A stretch of 64,000 bases of DNA from J095 sp964517605. GTDB taxonomy: Bacteria > Chloroflexota > Anaerolineae > 4572-78 > J111. The DNA lies in the NCBI GenBank assembly GCA_964517605.1, contig CAZFCE010000010.1, forward strand, positions 112,428-176,427. Direction: 5' to 3'. A program made the translations under genes and the position numbers. The notes below the pieces were generated by a model. The model was not told the origin of the DNA and did not search any database. It saw nothing but the letters and a program-made list of their open reading frames with translations. Shown here piece by piece: positions 25,891-34,188 of this stretch. How positions within the stretch are numbered: the first letter of the stretch is position 1; each line of letters begins with the position of its first letter.

Positions 25891-28770
25891 TTACTTCAGG
25901 TCGGCGGCGGTGACGAGTTTAACGGGGGTTTTGATCCAGCCGGAGAGTTTTTCGCCGTTGAGGACGCGGAGGCCGACTTCGATGGCGTTTTTGGCCATAT
26001 CGGGGCCGAACTGGTCAACGGTGGCCAACACTTTGCCCTGTTTGATCAGGTCTTGGACGGCGGGGATGTTGTCAAAGCCGACCACTTCGACCTTGCCGGT
26101 CAGGCCGGCGGCTTCGATGGCTTTCACCGCGCCCAACACCATCGAGTCATTGGCGCACATAATGCCCTGGACATCGGGGTATTTGGTCAGCAGGTTAGAG
26201 ACCACGGTGTTGGCTTCTTCGGTTTCCCAGTGGGCGGTTTTGGAGTCGAGCAATTCCAGTCCGCCTTCTTCAACCGATTTCATAAAGCCGTTTTTGCGTT
26301 GGGTGGCATTATCGGCTCCGGGATTGCCTTCGATGATGATGACCTTGCCGCCTTTGCCCAGCTTGGCGGCCATAGCATCGCCGGCCAGTTTCGCGCCTTC
26401 GGCGTTGTCGGGGCCAACAAAGAGGAAATCTTCGGGCAGCCCGGCGGCTTTGAGGGCGGCGGTGTCGAGCTTGACGTCAAAGTTGACGACGGTGATGCCG
26501 GCATCCACGGCCTTTTTGACCGGGGCGACCATCCCGACGGAGTCGGCGGCAGCGACCACAATCAGGTTCGCGCCTTGGGTGACAAAGGTTTCAACGGCGG
26601 CAAACTGGGTGTCAATGTCGGTTTCGGAGTTCATGCCAACCGGTTTGAGGTCAATGTTGGGTTGGGTGGCGGCCCACTTAACCGTGGCTTCTTCCATTAT
26701 TTTGAAGAATTCATTCGCCAGCGATTTCATGACCAGCCCAACCACCACTTTTTCGCCACTGGCGGCAGCCGGAGCAGCGGGCGCAGCCGCGCCACCCAGG
26801 TCGGCGGCGGTGACGAGTTTAACGGGGGTTTTGATCCAGCCGGAGAGTTTTTCGCCGTTGAGGACGCGGAGGCCGACTTCGATGGCGTTTTTGGCCATAT
26901 CGGGGCCGAACTGGTCAACGGTGGCCAACACTTTGCCCTGTTTGATCAGGTCTTGGACGGCGGGGATGTTGTCAAAGCCGACCACTTCGACCTTGCCGGT
27001 CAGGCCGGCGGCTTCGATGGCTTTCACCGCGCCCAACACCATCGAGTCATTGGCGCACATAATGCCCTGGACATCGGGGTATTTGGTCAGCAGGTTAGAG
27101 ACCACGGTGTTGGCTTCTTCGGTTTCCCAGTGGGCGGTTTTGGAGTCGAGCAATTCCAGTCCGCCTTCTTCAACCGATTTCATAAAGCCGTTTTTGCGTT
27201 GGGTGGCATTATCGGCTCCGGGATTGCCTTCGATGATGATGACCTTGCCGCCTTTGCCCAGCTTGGCGGCCATAGCATCGCCGGCCAGTTTCGCGCCTTC
27301 GGCGTTGTCGGGGCCAACAAAGAGGAAATCTTCGGGCAGCCCGGCGGCTTTGAGGGCGGCGGTGTCGAGCTTGACGTCAAAGTTGACGACGGTGATGCCG
27401 GCATCCACGGCCTTTTTGACCGGGGCGACCATCCCGACGGAGTCGGCGGCAGCGACCACAATCAGGTTCGCGCCTTGGGTGACAAAGGTTTCAACGGCGG
27501 CAAACTGGGTGTCAATGTCGGTTTCGGAGTTCATGCCAACCGGTTTGAGGTCAATGTTGGGTTGGGTGGCGGCCCACTTAACCGTGGCTTCTTCCATTAT
27601 TTTGAAGAATTCATTCGCCAGCGATTTCATGACCAGCCCAACCACCACTTTTTCGCCACTGGCGGCAGCCGGAGCAGCGGGCGCAGCCGCGCCACCCAGG
27701 TCGGCGGCGGTGACGAGTTTAACGGGGGTTTTGATCCAGCCGGAGAGTTTTTCGCCGTTGAGGACGCGGAGGCCGACTTCGATGGCGTTTTTGGCCATAT
27801 CGGGGCCGAACTGGTCAACGGTGGCCAACACTTTGCCCTGTTTGATCAGGTCTTGGACGGCGGGGATGTTGTCAAAGCCGACCACTTCGACCTTGCCGGT
27901 CAGGCCGGCGGCTTCGATGGCTTTCACCGCGCCCAACACCATCGAGTCATTGGCGCACATAATGCCCTGGACATCGGGGTATTTGGTCAGCAGGTTAGAG
28001 ACCACGGTGTTGGCTTCTTCGGTTTCCCAGTGGGCGGTTTTGGAGTCGAGCAATTCCAGTCCGCCTTCTTCAACCGATTTCATAAAGCCGTTTTTGCGTT
28101 GGGTGGCATTATCGGCTCCGGGATTGCCTTCGATGATGATGACCTTGCCGCCTTTGCCCAGCTTGGCGGCCATAGCATCGCCGGCCAGTTTCGCGCCTTC
28201 GGCGTTGTCGGGGCCAACAAAGAGGAAATCTTCGGGCAGCCCGGCGGCTTTGAGGGCGGCGGTGTCGAGCTTGACGTCAAAGTTGACGACGGTGATGCCG
28301 GCATCCACGGCCTTTTTGACCGGGGCGACCATCCCGACGGAGTCGGCGGCAGCGACCACAATCAGGTTCGCGCCTTGGGTGACAAAGGTTTCAACGGCGG
28401 CAAACTGGGTGTCAATGTCGGTTTCGGAGTTCATGCCAACCGGTTTGAGGTCAATGTTGGGTTGGGTGGCGGCCCACTTAACCGTGGCTTCTTCCATTAT
28501 TTTGAAGAATTCATTCGCCAGCGATTTCATGACCAGCCCAACCACTACTTTTTTGCCGGCGGGAGCGGCTTCGGCTTTAGTTGCTTCGGCTTTGGGCGCT
28601 TCGGTTGCCGGGGCTTCGGCTTTGGGGGCTTCGGTTGCCGGCGCTTCGGCCTTGGGCGCTTCCTGAGCTTTTTCTGCCGGTTTTTCAGCGGGCGCGGCGG
28701 TTTGACCGCAAGCGGTTAACGCCATAGCCGCAATCATCGCAATCAATAGAATTCGCCATACAATTCTCAT
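25891..28770 (-). CDS. Sugar-binding lipoprotein with three identical periplasmic-binding domains
   Basis: 959 residues from ATG 28770, chosen because AAGGAG lies 8 nt upstream (the frame stays open to 28824). Signal peptide with lipobox MALTAC, lipidated Cys21, then an Ala/Pro/Glu/Lys tether (about 22-70). Three copies of an RbsB-type domain (about 71-353, 371-653 and 671-959) are joined by GGAAAPAAPAAASGE linkers. Each has ANEFF, AAADS, ATQRKNGF, CANDSM, VGFDN and ATVDQ, which match the ligand-contact sites of ribose-binding protein, so all three should bind a sugar. The copies are identical in protein and in DNA. One binding domain (about 310 residues) is the norm. It serves the ATPase and permease encoded just downstream. 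The ligand is unknown. A collapsed or expanded assembly must be ruled out. Confidence 0.88.
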   Translation of the reverse strand: MRIVWRILLIAMIAAMALTACGQTAAPAEKPAEKAQEAPKAEAPATEAPKAEAPATEAPKAEATKAEAAPAGKKVVVGLVMKSLANEFFKIMEEATVKWAATQPNIDLKPVGMNSETDIDTQFAAVETFVTQGANLIVVAAADSVGMVAPVKKAVDAGITVVNFDVKLDTAALKAAGLPEDFLFVGPDNAEGAKLAGDAMAAKLGKGGKVIIIEGNPGADNATQRKNGFMKSVEEGGLELLDSKTAHWETEEANTVVSNLLTKYPDVQGIMCANDSMVLGAVKAIEAAGLTGKVEVVGFDNIPAVQDLIKQGKVLATVDQFGPDMAKNAIEVGLRVLNGEKLSGWIKTPVKLVTAADLGGAAAPAAPAAASGEKVVVGLVMKSLANEFFKIMEEATVKWAATQPNIDLKPVGMNSETDIDTQFAAVETFVTQGANLIVVAAADSVGMVAPVKKAVDAGITVVNFDVKLDTAALKAAGLPEDFLFVGPDNAEGAKLAGDAMAAKLGKGGKVIIIEGNPGADNATQRKNGFMKSVEEGGLELLDSKTAHWETEEANTVVSNLLTKYPDVQGIMCANDSMVLGAVKAIEAAGLTGKVEVVGFDNIPAVQDLIKQGKVLATVDQFGPDMAKNAIEVGLRVLNGEKLSGWIKTPVKLVTAADLGGAAAPAAPAAASGEKVVVGLVMKSLANEFFKIMEEATVKWAATQPNIDLKPVGMNSETDIDTQFAAVETFVTQGANLIVVAAADSVGMVAPVKKAVDAGITVVNFDVKLDTAALKAAGLPEDFLFVGPDNAEGAKLAGDAMAAKLGKGGKVIIIEGNPGADNATQRKNGFMKSVEEGGLELLDSKTAHWETEEANTVVSNLLTKYPDVQGIMCANDSMVLGAVKAIEAAGLTGKVEVVGFDNIPAVQDLIKQGKVLATVDQFGPDMAKNAIEVGLRVLNGEKLSGWIKTPVKLVTAADLK
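25897..28545. repeat. Perfect 900-bp tandem repeat, 2.94 copies
   Basis: Copies at 25897-26796, 26797-27696 and 27697-28545 (the last one ends after 849 bp). Compared line by line I see no mismatch between copies, including third codon positions. The unit is exactly 300 codons, so every copy stays in frame. Identity stops at 28546, where the tether of the first domain begins. Complete identity points to very recent expansion or ongoing homogenisation by recombination. Confidence 0.95.
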
Positions 28771-28824
28771 CCTTATTCTCCTTGTTCCTTTAAAAAGATA
28801 CTTTGTAATAAAACTACATGGCAA

Positions 28825-28863
28825 CGGGATAAATTGGTCCCGATAACGCGCGGTTTGCGCGTT
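28825..28863. other. Two small hairpins between the LacI-type regulator and binding-protein genes
   Basis: CGGGA/TCCCG (28825-28829, 28838-28842) and AACGCGC/GCGCGTT (28845-28851, 28857-28863). On the minus strand neither is followed by a T-run, so the regulator and importer genes could still share a transcript. On the plus strand the second is followed by TTTTTT, but no plus gene ends here. Confidence 0.45.
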
Positions 28864-28879
28864 TTTTGGTTAAGGTTGA

Positions 28880-29905
28880 TCACCCCCCTTCAATAGAATT
28901 AACGGTATTGGGCTGTCCACAAGACCCGCGCACTACCAGCGAAACCGGCAACAACATGCGTTGAGGCGTGGAGCGTTTTTCTTTGATGCGGCTCAATAAA
29001 AATTTTAGTGTCGCCGACCCCATTTCCAGGGTTGGTTGTTTGATGGTTGTCAGCGGCGGCGTGGCGTAAGAAGCCAGTTCAATATCATCGTAGCCGATTA
29101 CGGCAATATCTTCGGGCACGCGCTGGCCGGTTTCGGCCACGGCGCGCAATACGCCAATCGCCATCAAATCGTTGCAGGCAAAAATAGCTGTTGGCGGGTT
29201 GGGGCCGGTGAGCATTTCTCTGGCAACTTTGTAGCCGGATTCGGGGTGAAAGTCGCCATGCATAATAAAATTCGGGTTAATGGTTAGCCCGGACTCTTGT
29301 ATCGCCTGGGTGTAGCCGGCAACGCGCAGGGCGCTGGGCGTAATTTTAGATGGTCCGGCAATGCAACCAATACGCCGGTGCCCCAGCGCGATAAGGTGTT
29401 GGGTTGCCAGGTAGCCGCCCTGGTGATTGTCTGATAACACCACGTCCATTTCCATCTCTGGAAAATCCCGATCCATGACCACCGCCGGCAACCCCAAATC
29501 CATCAGCTTTTGCAGCGAGTCGCTGCGCGCGCCGGTGGCTACAAAAATCATCCCGTCTACCCGCTTGTTGATCAGCACATTGGTGTACAGGGTTTCTTTT
29601 TCAAAGTCGTTTTCGGTGTTGCACAGGATTACATTGTAGCCGGCAGCAAATGCCGCTATTTCAATACTGCGCCCCACCTCGGCAAAAAACGGGTTGGCGC
29701 TGTCGGGCAAAATAAGCCCCAGCGTGTGAGTTTGGCCCCGGCGCAGAGAGCGCGCCAGCGTGTTGGGGCGGTAGCCTAATTCGTCCATGGCCTGCTGAAC
29801 CTGTTTTCGCACGGAATCAGAAACATATCGCGTTTCGTTGATTACGTGCGAAACCGTGGCCACAGACACACCGGCCAAATTAGCTACTTCTTTGATAGTT
29901 GCCAT
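28880..29905 (-). CDS. LacI family transcriptional repressor
   Basis: 341 residues: N-terminal helix-turn-helix with ATIKEVANLAGVSVATVSHV and hinge helix (RPNTLARSLRRG) up to about 60, then a sugar-binding core of the periplasmic-binding fold (SANPFFAEV, FACNDLMAIGV, VIGYDDIELA). It is first in the sugar-importer operon, and a LacI-type operator lies between its promoter and start, so it most likely represses itself and the importer and is released by the imported sugar or a derivative. The ligand cannot be deduced. The stop is 109 bp before the binding-protein ATG. Confidence 0.93.
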   Translation of the reverse strand: MATIKEVANLAGVSVATVSHVINETRYVSDSVRKQVQQAMDELGYRPNTLARSLRRGQTHTLGLILPDSANPFFAEVGRSIEIAAFAAGYNVILCNTENDFEKETLYTNVLINKRVDGMIFVATGARSDSLQKLMDLGLPAVVMDRDFPEMEMDVVLSDNHQGGYLATQHLIALGHRRIGCIAGPSKITPSALRVAGYTQAIQESGLTINPNFIMHGDFHPESGYKVAREMLTGPNPPTAIFACNDLMAIGVLRAVAETGQRVPEDIAVIGYDDIELASYATPPLTTIKQPTLEMGSATLKFLLSRIKEKRSTPQRMLLPVSLVVRGSCGQPNTVNSIEGG

Positions 29906-29948
29906 AAATTATTTTAATGGGGATTTAATAAAGCTGAGTAAAATAATT

Positions 29949-29972
29949 ACGTAATCGTTTACGTAATCGTTT
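29949..29972. promoter_or_regulatory. LacI-family operator just downstream of the promoter
   Basis: ACGTAATCGTTTACGT (29949-29964) has inverted arms ACGTAA/TTACGT and the central AANCGNTT core of LacI-family operators. A second, half-matching copy of ACGTAATCGTTT follows directly (29961-29972). The site lies at roughly +8 to +31 of the predicted transcript, where bound repressor would block elongation or initiation. Confidence 0.7.
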
Positions 29973-29978
29973 TCCCAG

Positions 29979-30006
29979 ATTGTAACACTATTTTAGATAC
30001 TGTCAA
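29979..30006 (-). promoter_or_regulatory. Promoter of the LacI regulator/sugar importer operon
   Basis: On the minus strand a perfect TTGACA (30001-30006) and TACAAT (29979-29984) are 16 nt apart. The start would fall near 29972, inside the operator region. Confidence 0.7.
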
Positions 30007-30059
30007 TCTTTGCTCCCGGCGATTTGCGGCGCGGTTTGAGCAATACCGATTAATCAAAT

Positions 30060-30095
30060 AAAAAACGGGTGAGCCAGATGGCTCACCCGTTTTTT
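30060..30095. terminator. Bidirectional terminator after the CoA-transferase gene
   Basis: A perfect 16-bp stem AAAAAACGGGTGAGCC (30060-30075) with its complement (30080-30095) and AGAT loop, with T-runs on both strands. It ends the CoA-transferase transcript and insulates the regulator's promoter. Confidence 0.9.
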
Positions 30096-30121
30096 GGCGC
30101 TAACTTAAGGCCGGCTTCGGT

Positions 30122-31627
30122 TTACATGTGGCCGGTGGCAATAAAGCGCGTGTGCCATTTAAGGCTTTCTTCGAGCAGGTGCGGGGTTTGTTTACCCGGC
30201 GACATAGCCAGCGCGCGTTGGAAGTATTCTTTAATCGCGGGTTTGTAATCGGGGTGAACGCACTTGTCAATAATCACGCGGGCGCGTTGTTTGGGCGACA
30301 GGCCGCGCACGTCGGCCAGGCCGTATTCGGTGACAAAAATCTGGGTGTCGTGTTCGGTGTGGTCAACGTGAGACACCATCGGCACAATTGCCGAGATGGC
30401 CCCGTTTTTGGCGGTGGATGGCGTCATAAATATTGACAGGAAGGCGTTGCGGGCAAAATCGCCGGAGCCGCCCACGCCGTTTTGAATGCGCGTGCCCATG
30501 ACGTGGGTGGAGTTAACGTTGCCGTAAATATCAAACTCAACCAGGCTGTTCATGGCAATTACGCCCAACCGGCGGATAACTTCGGGGTGATTGCTAATGC
30601 CTTGCGAGCGCAGAATGATTTTATCGTGGTAAAAATCAATATTCTGGTTGAGCCGGGCCAGCGCGTCGGGGCTGAGCGAAAAGGCCGTGGCCGAAGCGGC
30701 GCGGAGGGTGCCGGTATCGAGCATATCCAGCATGCCGTCCTGAATAACTTCGGTGTAGGCCGTCATATCTTCAAACTTGCTTTTTTGCAGGCCAATAAGC
30801 ACCGCGTTGGGAATGTTGCCCACCCCGGATTGGAGCGGCAGCAGCGTTTTTTCCGGCAGGCGGCCCATTTTTACTTCGTGTTCCAAAAACTCAAGAATGT
30901 GGTCGGCAATGCGGTACGAAACATCGTTGGGCGGCGTGAACGGGCTGTTGCGGTCGTGTTCGTTGGTTTCAATAACGGCCACAACTTTTTTGGGATCGCA
31001 GCGCAGGTACGGCTCGCCAATGCGGTCATCGGCTCTTACAATGGGGATGGGTTGGCGGTTGGGTGGATCGTTGGTTTGGTAGTAAATATCGTGCATACCC
31101 TCCAGCTTTTCATTTTGCCAGGAGTTCACTTCGATGATGATTTTTTCGGCGTTGGAGAGCCAGGTTTTGTTGTTGCCCAGCGAGCTGGACGGCACCATGC
31201 GCCCGTCTTCCAGAATAGACGTTACTTCGATGACGGCAAAATCCAGTTTGCCCAAAAAGCCGTAGCAAACGTATTGCGGCACGTGGCTCAGGTGGATGTC
31301 GGCGTATTCCATATCGCCGGCGTTAATCCGGTTGCGGGCAATGGTTTCGGATTGGTACGGCAGGCGCAGGCTGATGCCGTCGGCCATAGCCAGCGCGCCA
31401 TCGAGTTCCGGGGCGGTGGAAGCGCCGGTCCACAGACCAATTTTAAAGGGCTTGCCATCAAGGTGGGCACGGGCAATACGCAACGCCAGGGCCGGCGGCA
31501 CAAGTTTGGGGTAGCCGCTGCCGGTAAAACCGCTCATCCCAACGTTTGCGCCGTGGGGAATAAGAGCGGCGGCTTCTTCGGCAGTGGTAATTTTACTGCG
31601 GAATTCTGGGTTTAAAACACGTGACAT
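30122..31627 (-). CDS. Succinyl-CoA:acetate CoA-transferase / acetyl-CoA hydrolase family
   Basis: 501 residues from ATG 31627 (AAGGG 9 nt upstream; a GTG at 31648 is also in frame). Whole-length class I CoA-transferase. Glu293 in TEVIQDGMLD matches the active-site glutamate that forms the glutamyl-CoA intermediate in AarC (Glu294), and QSGVGNIPNAVL is the oxyanion/CoA loop. Members move CoA between succinate and acetate, or hydrolyse acetyl-CoA slowly. It probably takes part in acetate formation or use. It is a single-gene transcript with a strong terminator, and a palindrome sits upstream at 31685-31698. Confidence 0.92.
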   Translation of the reverse strand: MSRVLNPEFRSKITTAEEAAALIPHGANVGMSGFTGSGYPKLVPPALALRIARAHLDGKPFKIGLWTGASTAPELDGALAMADGISLRLPYQSETIARNRINAGDMEYADIHLSHVPQYVCYGFLGKLDFAVIEVTSILEDGRMVPSSSLGNNKTWLSNAEKIIIEVNSWQNEKLEGMHDIYYQTNDPPNRQPIPIVRADDRIGEPYLRCDPKKVVAVIETNEHDRNSPFTPPNDVSYRIADHILEFLEHEVKMGRLPEKTLLPLQSGVGNIPNAVLIGLQKSKFEDMTAYTEVIQDGMLDMLDTGTLRAASATAFSLSPDALARLNQNIDFYHDKIILRSQGISNHPEVIRRLGVIAMNSLVEFDIYGNVNSTHVMGTRIQNGVGGSGDFARNAFLSIFMTPSTAKNGAISAIVPMVSHVDHTEHDTQIFVTEYGLADVRGLSPKQRARVIIDKCVHPDYKPAIKEYFQRALAMSPGKQTPHLLEESLKWHTRFIATGHM

Positions 31628-31684
31628 AAACTTTTCCCTTTCAAACACTAACTGTACAAAGCATTTTTGTTTATAACAAACGGA

Positions 31685-31698
31685 GTGAAAATTTTCAC
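31685..31698. promoter_or_regulatory. Perfect 14-bp palindrome upstream of the CoA-transferase gene
   Basis: GTGAAAATTTTCAC is self-complementary and lies 58 bp before the start codon at 31627. It may be an operator of a dimeric regulator. Possible promoter elements TTGTTA and TACAGT lie between it and the gene. Confidence 0.4.
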
Positions 31699-31798
31699 AT
31701 TCTCACCCCGTCGGAGAAATCATTACTTTATTGGCCGGTAAAAACAACGGCTGAAGTATAAAGTGGATTAAGTTGGGTGTCAAACAGGCCGGGGCGCA

Positions 31799-34054
31799 CT
31801 ATTGCGGCAGGTTAATGGTCACGCCGTTATCCTCAACGGGCAGGCTGGATGCCAGCACCGGCAGGCGTTGGCCGGTTGACAGGCTGTATAACCCCAGGCG
31901 TAGCCGGGTTGCGCCTGGGGCGCTGGGCAATGCGCGCGCGTCGGCAATGGTTTCGCCGGGCAACCACCAACGGGTGGGGTAGGCATTGTTGGTGGGCGGG
32001 GCATCGGCCTGGGCCACAACGTTACCGGCGGCATCCAGCAAGTGGATGAACACCACGTAATCCTCGCTTACCGGGGCCACGGACTGCCAGTAAAACGTAA
32101 CAGTTGGGCTTAAATCAACGCCAACAAGTTTGATGGCGTGGTTAAAGTTAACCTCTGCCGGCGTGGTGGGATGATATTGAGGCCACGGCTGCGGCGTTAG
32201 CTTGAGTTGGCCCACCACGGGCGTTACCGGGTTGCCCTGGCTGTCGGTGGCGGGCAGGCCGGCCCGATCCGGGCTGTTAAAATCAAACAGGCTGATGACG
32301 GCGCGGGCTACCAGCGGTTGGGTAATCACCGTAGCCAGCTTGAGCGGGTAAATATCGGTAAAGGTTTGGCCGGGTTGCAGGTAGCGGGTGGGGCGTAGCC
32401 CCAGGCCGGGATAGGTTTGGCGTTGCGCTAGCGCCGCGCCGTTGGGAGCCAGCAACACCGCCGCTACACTGTAATTTTTGGCCGGCGGCGTTAGCACCTG
32501 CCAATCGGCCTGAATCTGGATGGCGTCGCTGCCGGCGGTGGACGCGGTAACATTACCGCTGGTGAGTTTGAGGCTGTTTAAAAAGGTGATGTCGAGTGGC
32601 GGACCGGCGGCGGGGCTGGTTGGTTGGTTGGGCGTAAAGGCCGGGTAGATGAGCCAGCCCAGGCTGTAAAGATTGAGCGCCAGCAGCGCCACGGCCACTA
32701 CCGCGCTTATCCACCACTCGCGGCGGGGCGGCGCCAGCGCATGCCAGCCCAGCGCCAGCAGCAGCGAAATGGCGGTAATGGCCGGAAAAATCAGCCGGGT
32801 GTGCGATACGGACCCCACCGCCATAATCCAGCGCAGGTACAGGGCCAGGTTGAGCGCGGCCCAGAACGCCAAAAAGATAATGTGCTCCAGGTTAATGTGG
32901 GCCAGATTGAGCGGTAGGGGACGGTTTTTATTGCCCTGCGCCAGCCGGGTGACAATAGCCACCAACAGGGAGGCCAATCCCACAGTTGTAAAAATCCGTA
33001 GTGCCGCAAAAACCCATTCCGGCGGCCTGATTTGCCCCCAACCAAAGGTGGCCCAGTAGGCGCGCTGAATCTCGTCTCGGAGCGCCCAGATTTGGGGCAG
33101 CGACAGGTAGCCGCGCCCGGCCAGGTTAAGGTGGGTTTCGGTGGCCAGCCACTCGCCGTAAAGCTGGTAGTTTCGCCACAAATACCAGCCGTTGAGCAAA
33201 ACCGTAACGGCGGCAGCCAGTAACAACCAGCCGGCCAATTTTAACCAGGGCCGCTGGTGCAGTTCGCCCAAAAACAATAGCCGCCAGAACAAAATAAAGG
33301 CCACCAAAAAAAAGGTGGTCAGGCTGCTGAGTTTGGTGAGCAGGGCCAGCCCGGCCAATAGCCCCAGCAGCAGGGCGTGGTTGTGGTTAAAATTGAGGGC
33401 GGTGCGCCGGCCTTTGGCCAGCGCCATATGAGCCGGCTGGGTAAATTTTAAAGCCAGCAGCACCGCCGCTGCCGCCAGCGCCGCCGACAGGCTATCGTTG
33501 CTGACGGTGGCCGAAACCCGGATAAATTGTGGCGTAAGTGCGGTTAGCGCCGTTGCTGTAACCGTCAGGGCTAAACTTTTGGGGTACAACTGCCGAAATA
33601 TATAGAATGAACAAATTACGGTGATCACGCCAAAGAGCAAACTCCACCAGCGGCCAATCTGTATGGCCAGCGCCGTTTGCCGGTAGGGAAAGGCATCCAT
33701 GGGGCCGTGCAACACCCGGTTTTGGTTATCATTAATTACGGCGCGAACTTCGGTAAATAGCCAGTGTGGATTATACTGTAAGTAATCGGGCAGGTTGGTG
33801 GTATCTATCCAAAAGGTAGAAGCCGCCACAATGGCATAATACAACGGCGGCTGGGTAGCTTCCTGGTTCCACAACTGGCCGGGCGCAGCCACCGGCAACC
33901 CGTTACCGTCGGCTAAATGTTTAATGTAGGGGTAGTGCAGCGTTTCATCCGAGTTTTCAAAGATTGGGGTAAGCGTGCTGTAGCCCAACCCCAACGCCAG
34001 AAACAGCACTACAAAAATCCACAACCAAATTTTTTCTTGCGGCAAGCTGTTCAA
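31799..34054 (-). CDS. GT-C family membrane glycosyltransferase with C-terminal beta domain
   Basis: 751 residues from TTG 34054. TTG is the only start available: an in-frame TAA lies ten codons upstream with no ATG, GTG or other TTG between, and GGGAG is about 10 nt before it. The N-terminal helix is followed by ENSDETLHYPYIKHLADG, the acidic first-loop motif of PMT/ArnT-like enzymes, and QPPLYYAI. About ten membrane helices follow, then soluble regions; the C-terminal beta domain (about 638-750, IKLVGVDLSP, RLRLGLYSLSTGQRLPV) is related to that of the GT-C enzyme at 19551-21662. It is the same broad class, with unknown donor and acceptor. It has its own promoter (34087-34114). Confidence 0.8.
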   Translation of the reverse strand: MNSLPQEKIWLWIFVVLFLALGLGYSTLTPIFENSDETLHYPYIKHLADGNGLPVAAPGQLWNQEATQPPLYYAIVAASTFWIDTTNLPDYLQYNPHWLFTEVRAVINDNQNRVLHGPMDAFPYRQTALAIQIGRWWSLLFGVITVICSFYIFRQLYPKSLALTVTATALTALTPQFIRVSATVSNDSLSAALAAAAVLLALKFTQPAHMALAKGRRTALNFNHNHALLLGLLAGLALLTKLSSLTTFFLVAFILFWRLLFLGELHQRPWLKLAGWLLLAAAVTVLLNGWYLWRNYQLYGEWLATETHLNLAGRGYLSLPQIWALRDEIQRAYWATFGWGQIRPPEWVFAALRIFTTVGLASLLVAIVTRLAQGNKNRPLPLNLAHINLEHIIFLAFWAALNLALYLRWIMAVGSVSHTRLIFPAITAISLLLALGWHALAPPRREWWISAVVAVALLALNLYSLGWLIYPAFTPNQPTSPAAGPPLDITFLNSLKLTSGNVTASTAGSDAIQIQADWQVLTPPAKNYSVAAVLLAPNGAALAQRQTYPGLGLRPTRYLQPGQTFTDIYPLKLATVITQPLVARAVISLFDFNSPDRAGLPATDSQGNPVTPVVGQLKLTPQPWPQYHPTTPAEVNFNHAIKLVGVDLSPTVTFYWQSVAPVSEDYVVFIHLLDAAGNVVAQADAPPTNNAYPTRWWLPGETIADARALPSAPGATRLRLGLYSLSTGQRLPVLASSLPVEDNGVTINLPQ

Positions 34055-34086
34055 CTGCCCGTGCTCCCAAAAGTATTGCGTACCTT

Positions 34087-34114
34087 ATTTTAACCGATGC
34101 CGATGAGTAGTCAA
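34087..34114 (-). promoter_or_regulatory. Promoter of the GT-C glycosyltransferase gene
   Basis: On the minus strand TTGACT (34109-34114) and TAAAAT (34087-34092) are 16 nt apart; the leader to TTG 34054 would be about 26 nt. Confidence 0.6.
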
Positions 34115-34188
34115 TTTGATTTATCGTCAACCTGATGCGTTTTCGGCCCGGGCGATAGTCTGTTTAGCCAACATGGTTTGATGATTGA

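Noticed and set aside
25801..28719. Open frames of 972 and 918 codons on the plus strand across the sugar-binding gene
   Set aside because: They are antisense to a clear lipoprotein gene; their length comes from a 900-bp repeat that is free of stops in several frames.
28845..28863. Terminator between the LacI regulator and the importer
   Set aside because: The T-run is on the plus strand only; on the coding strand the stem is not followed by T.
30482..31615. 377-codon plus-strand frame
   Set aside because: Antisense to the CoA-transferase gene, with no ribosome site and a composition typical of a shadow frame.
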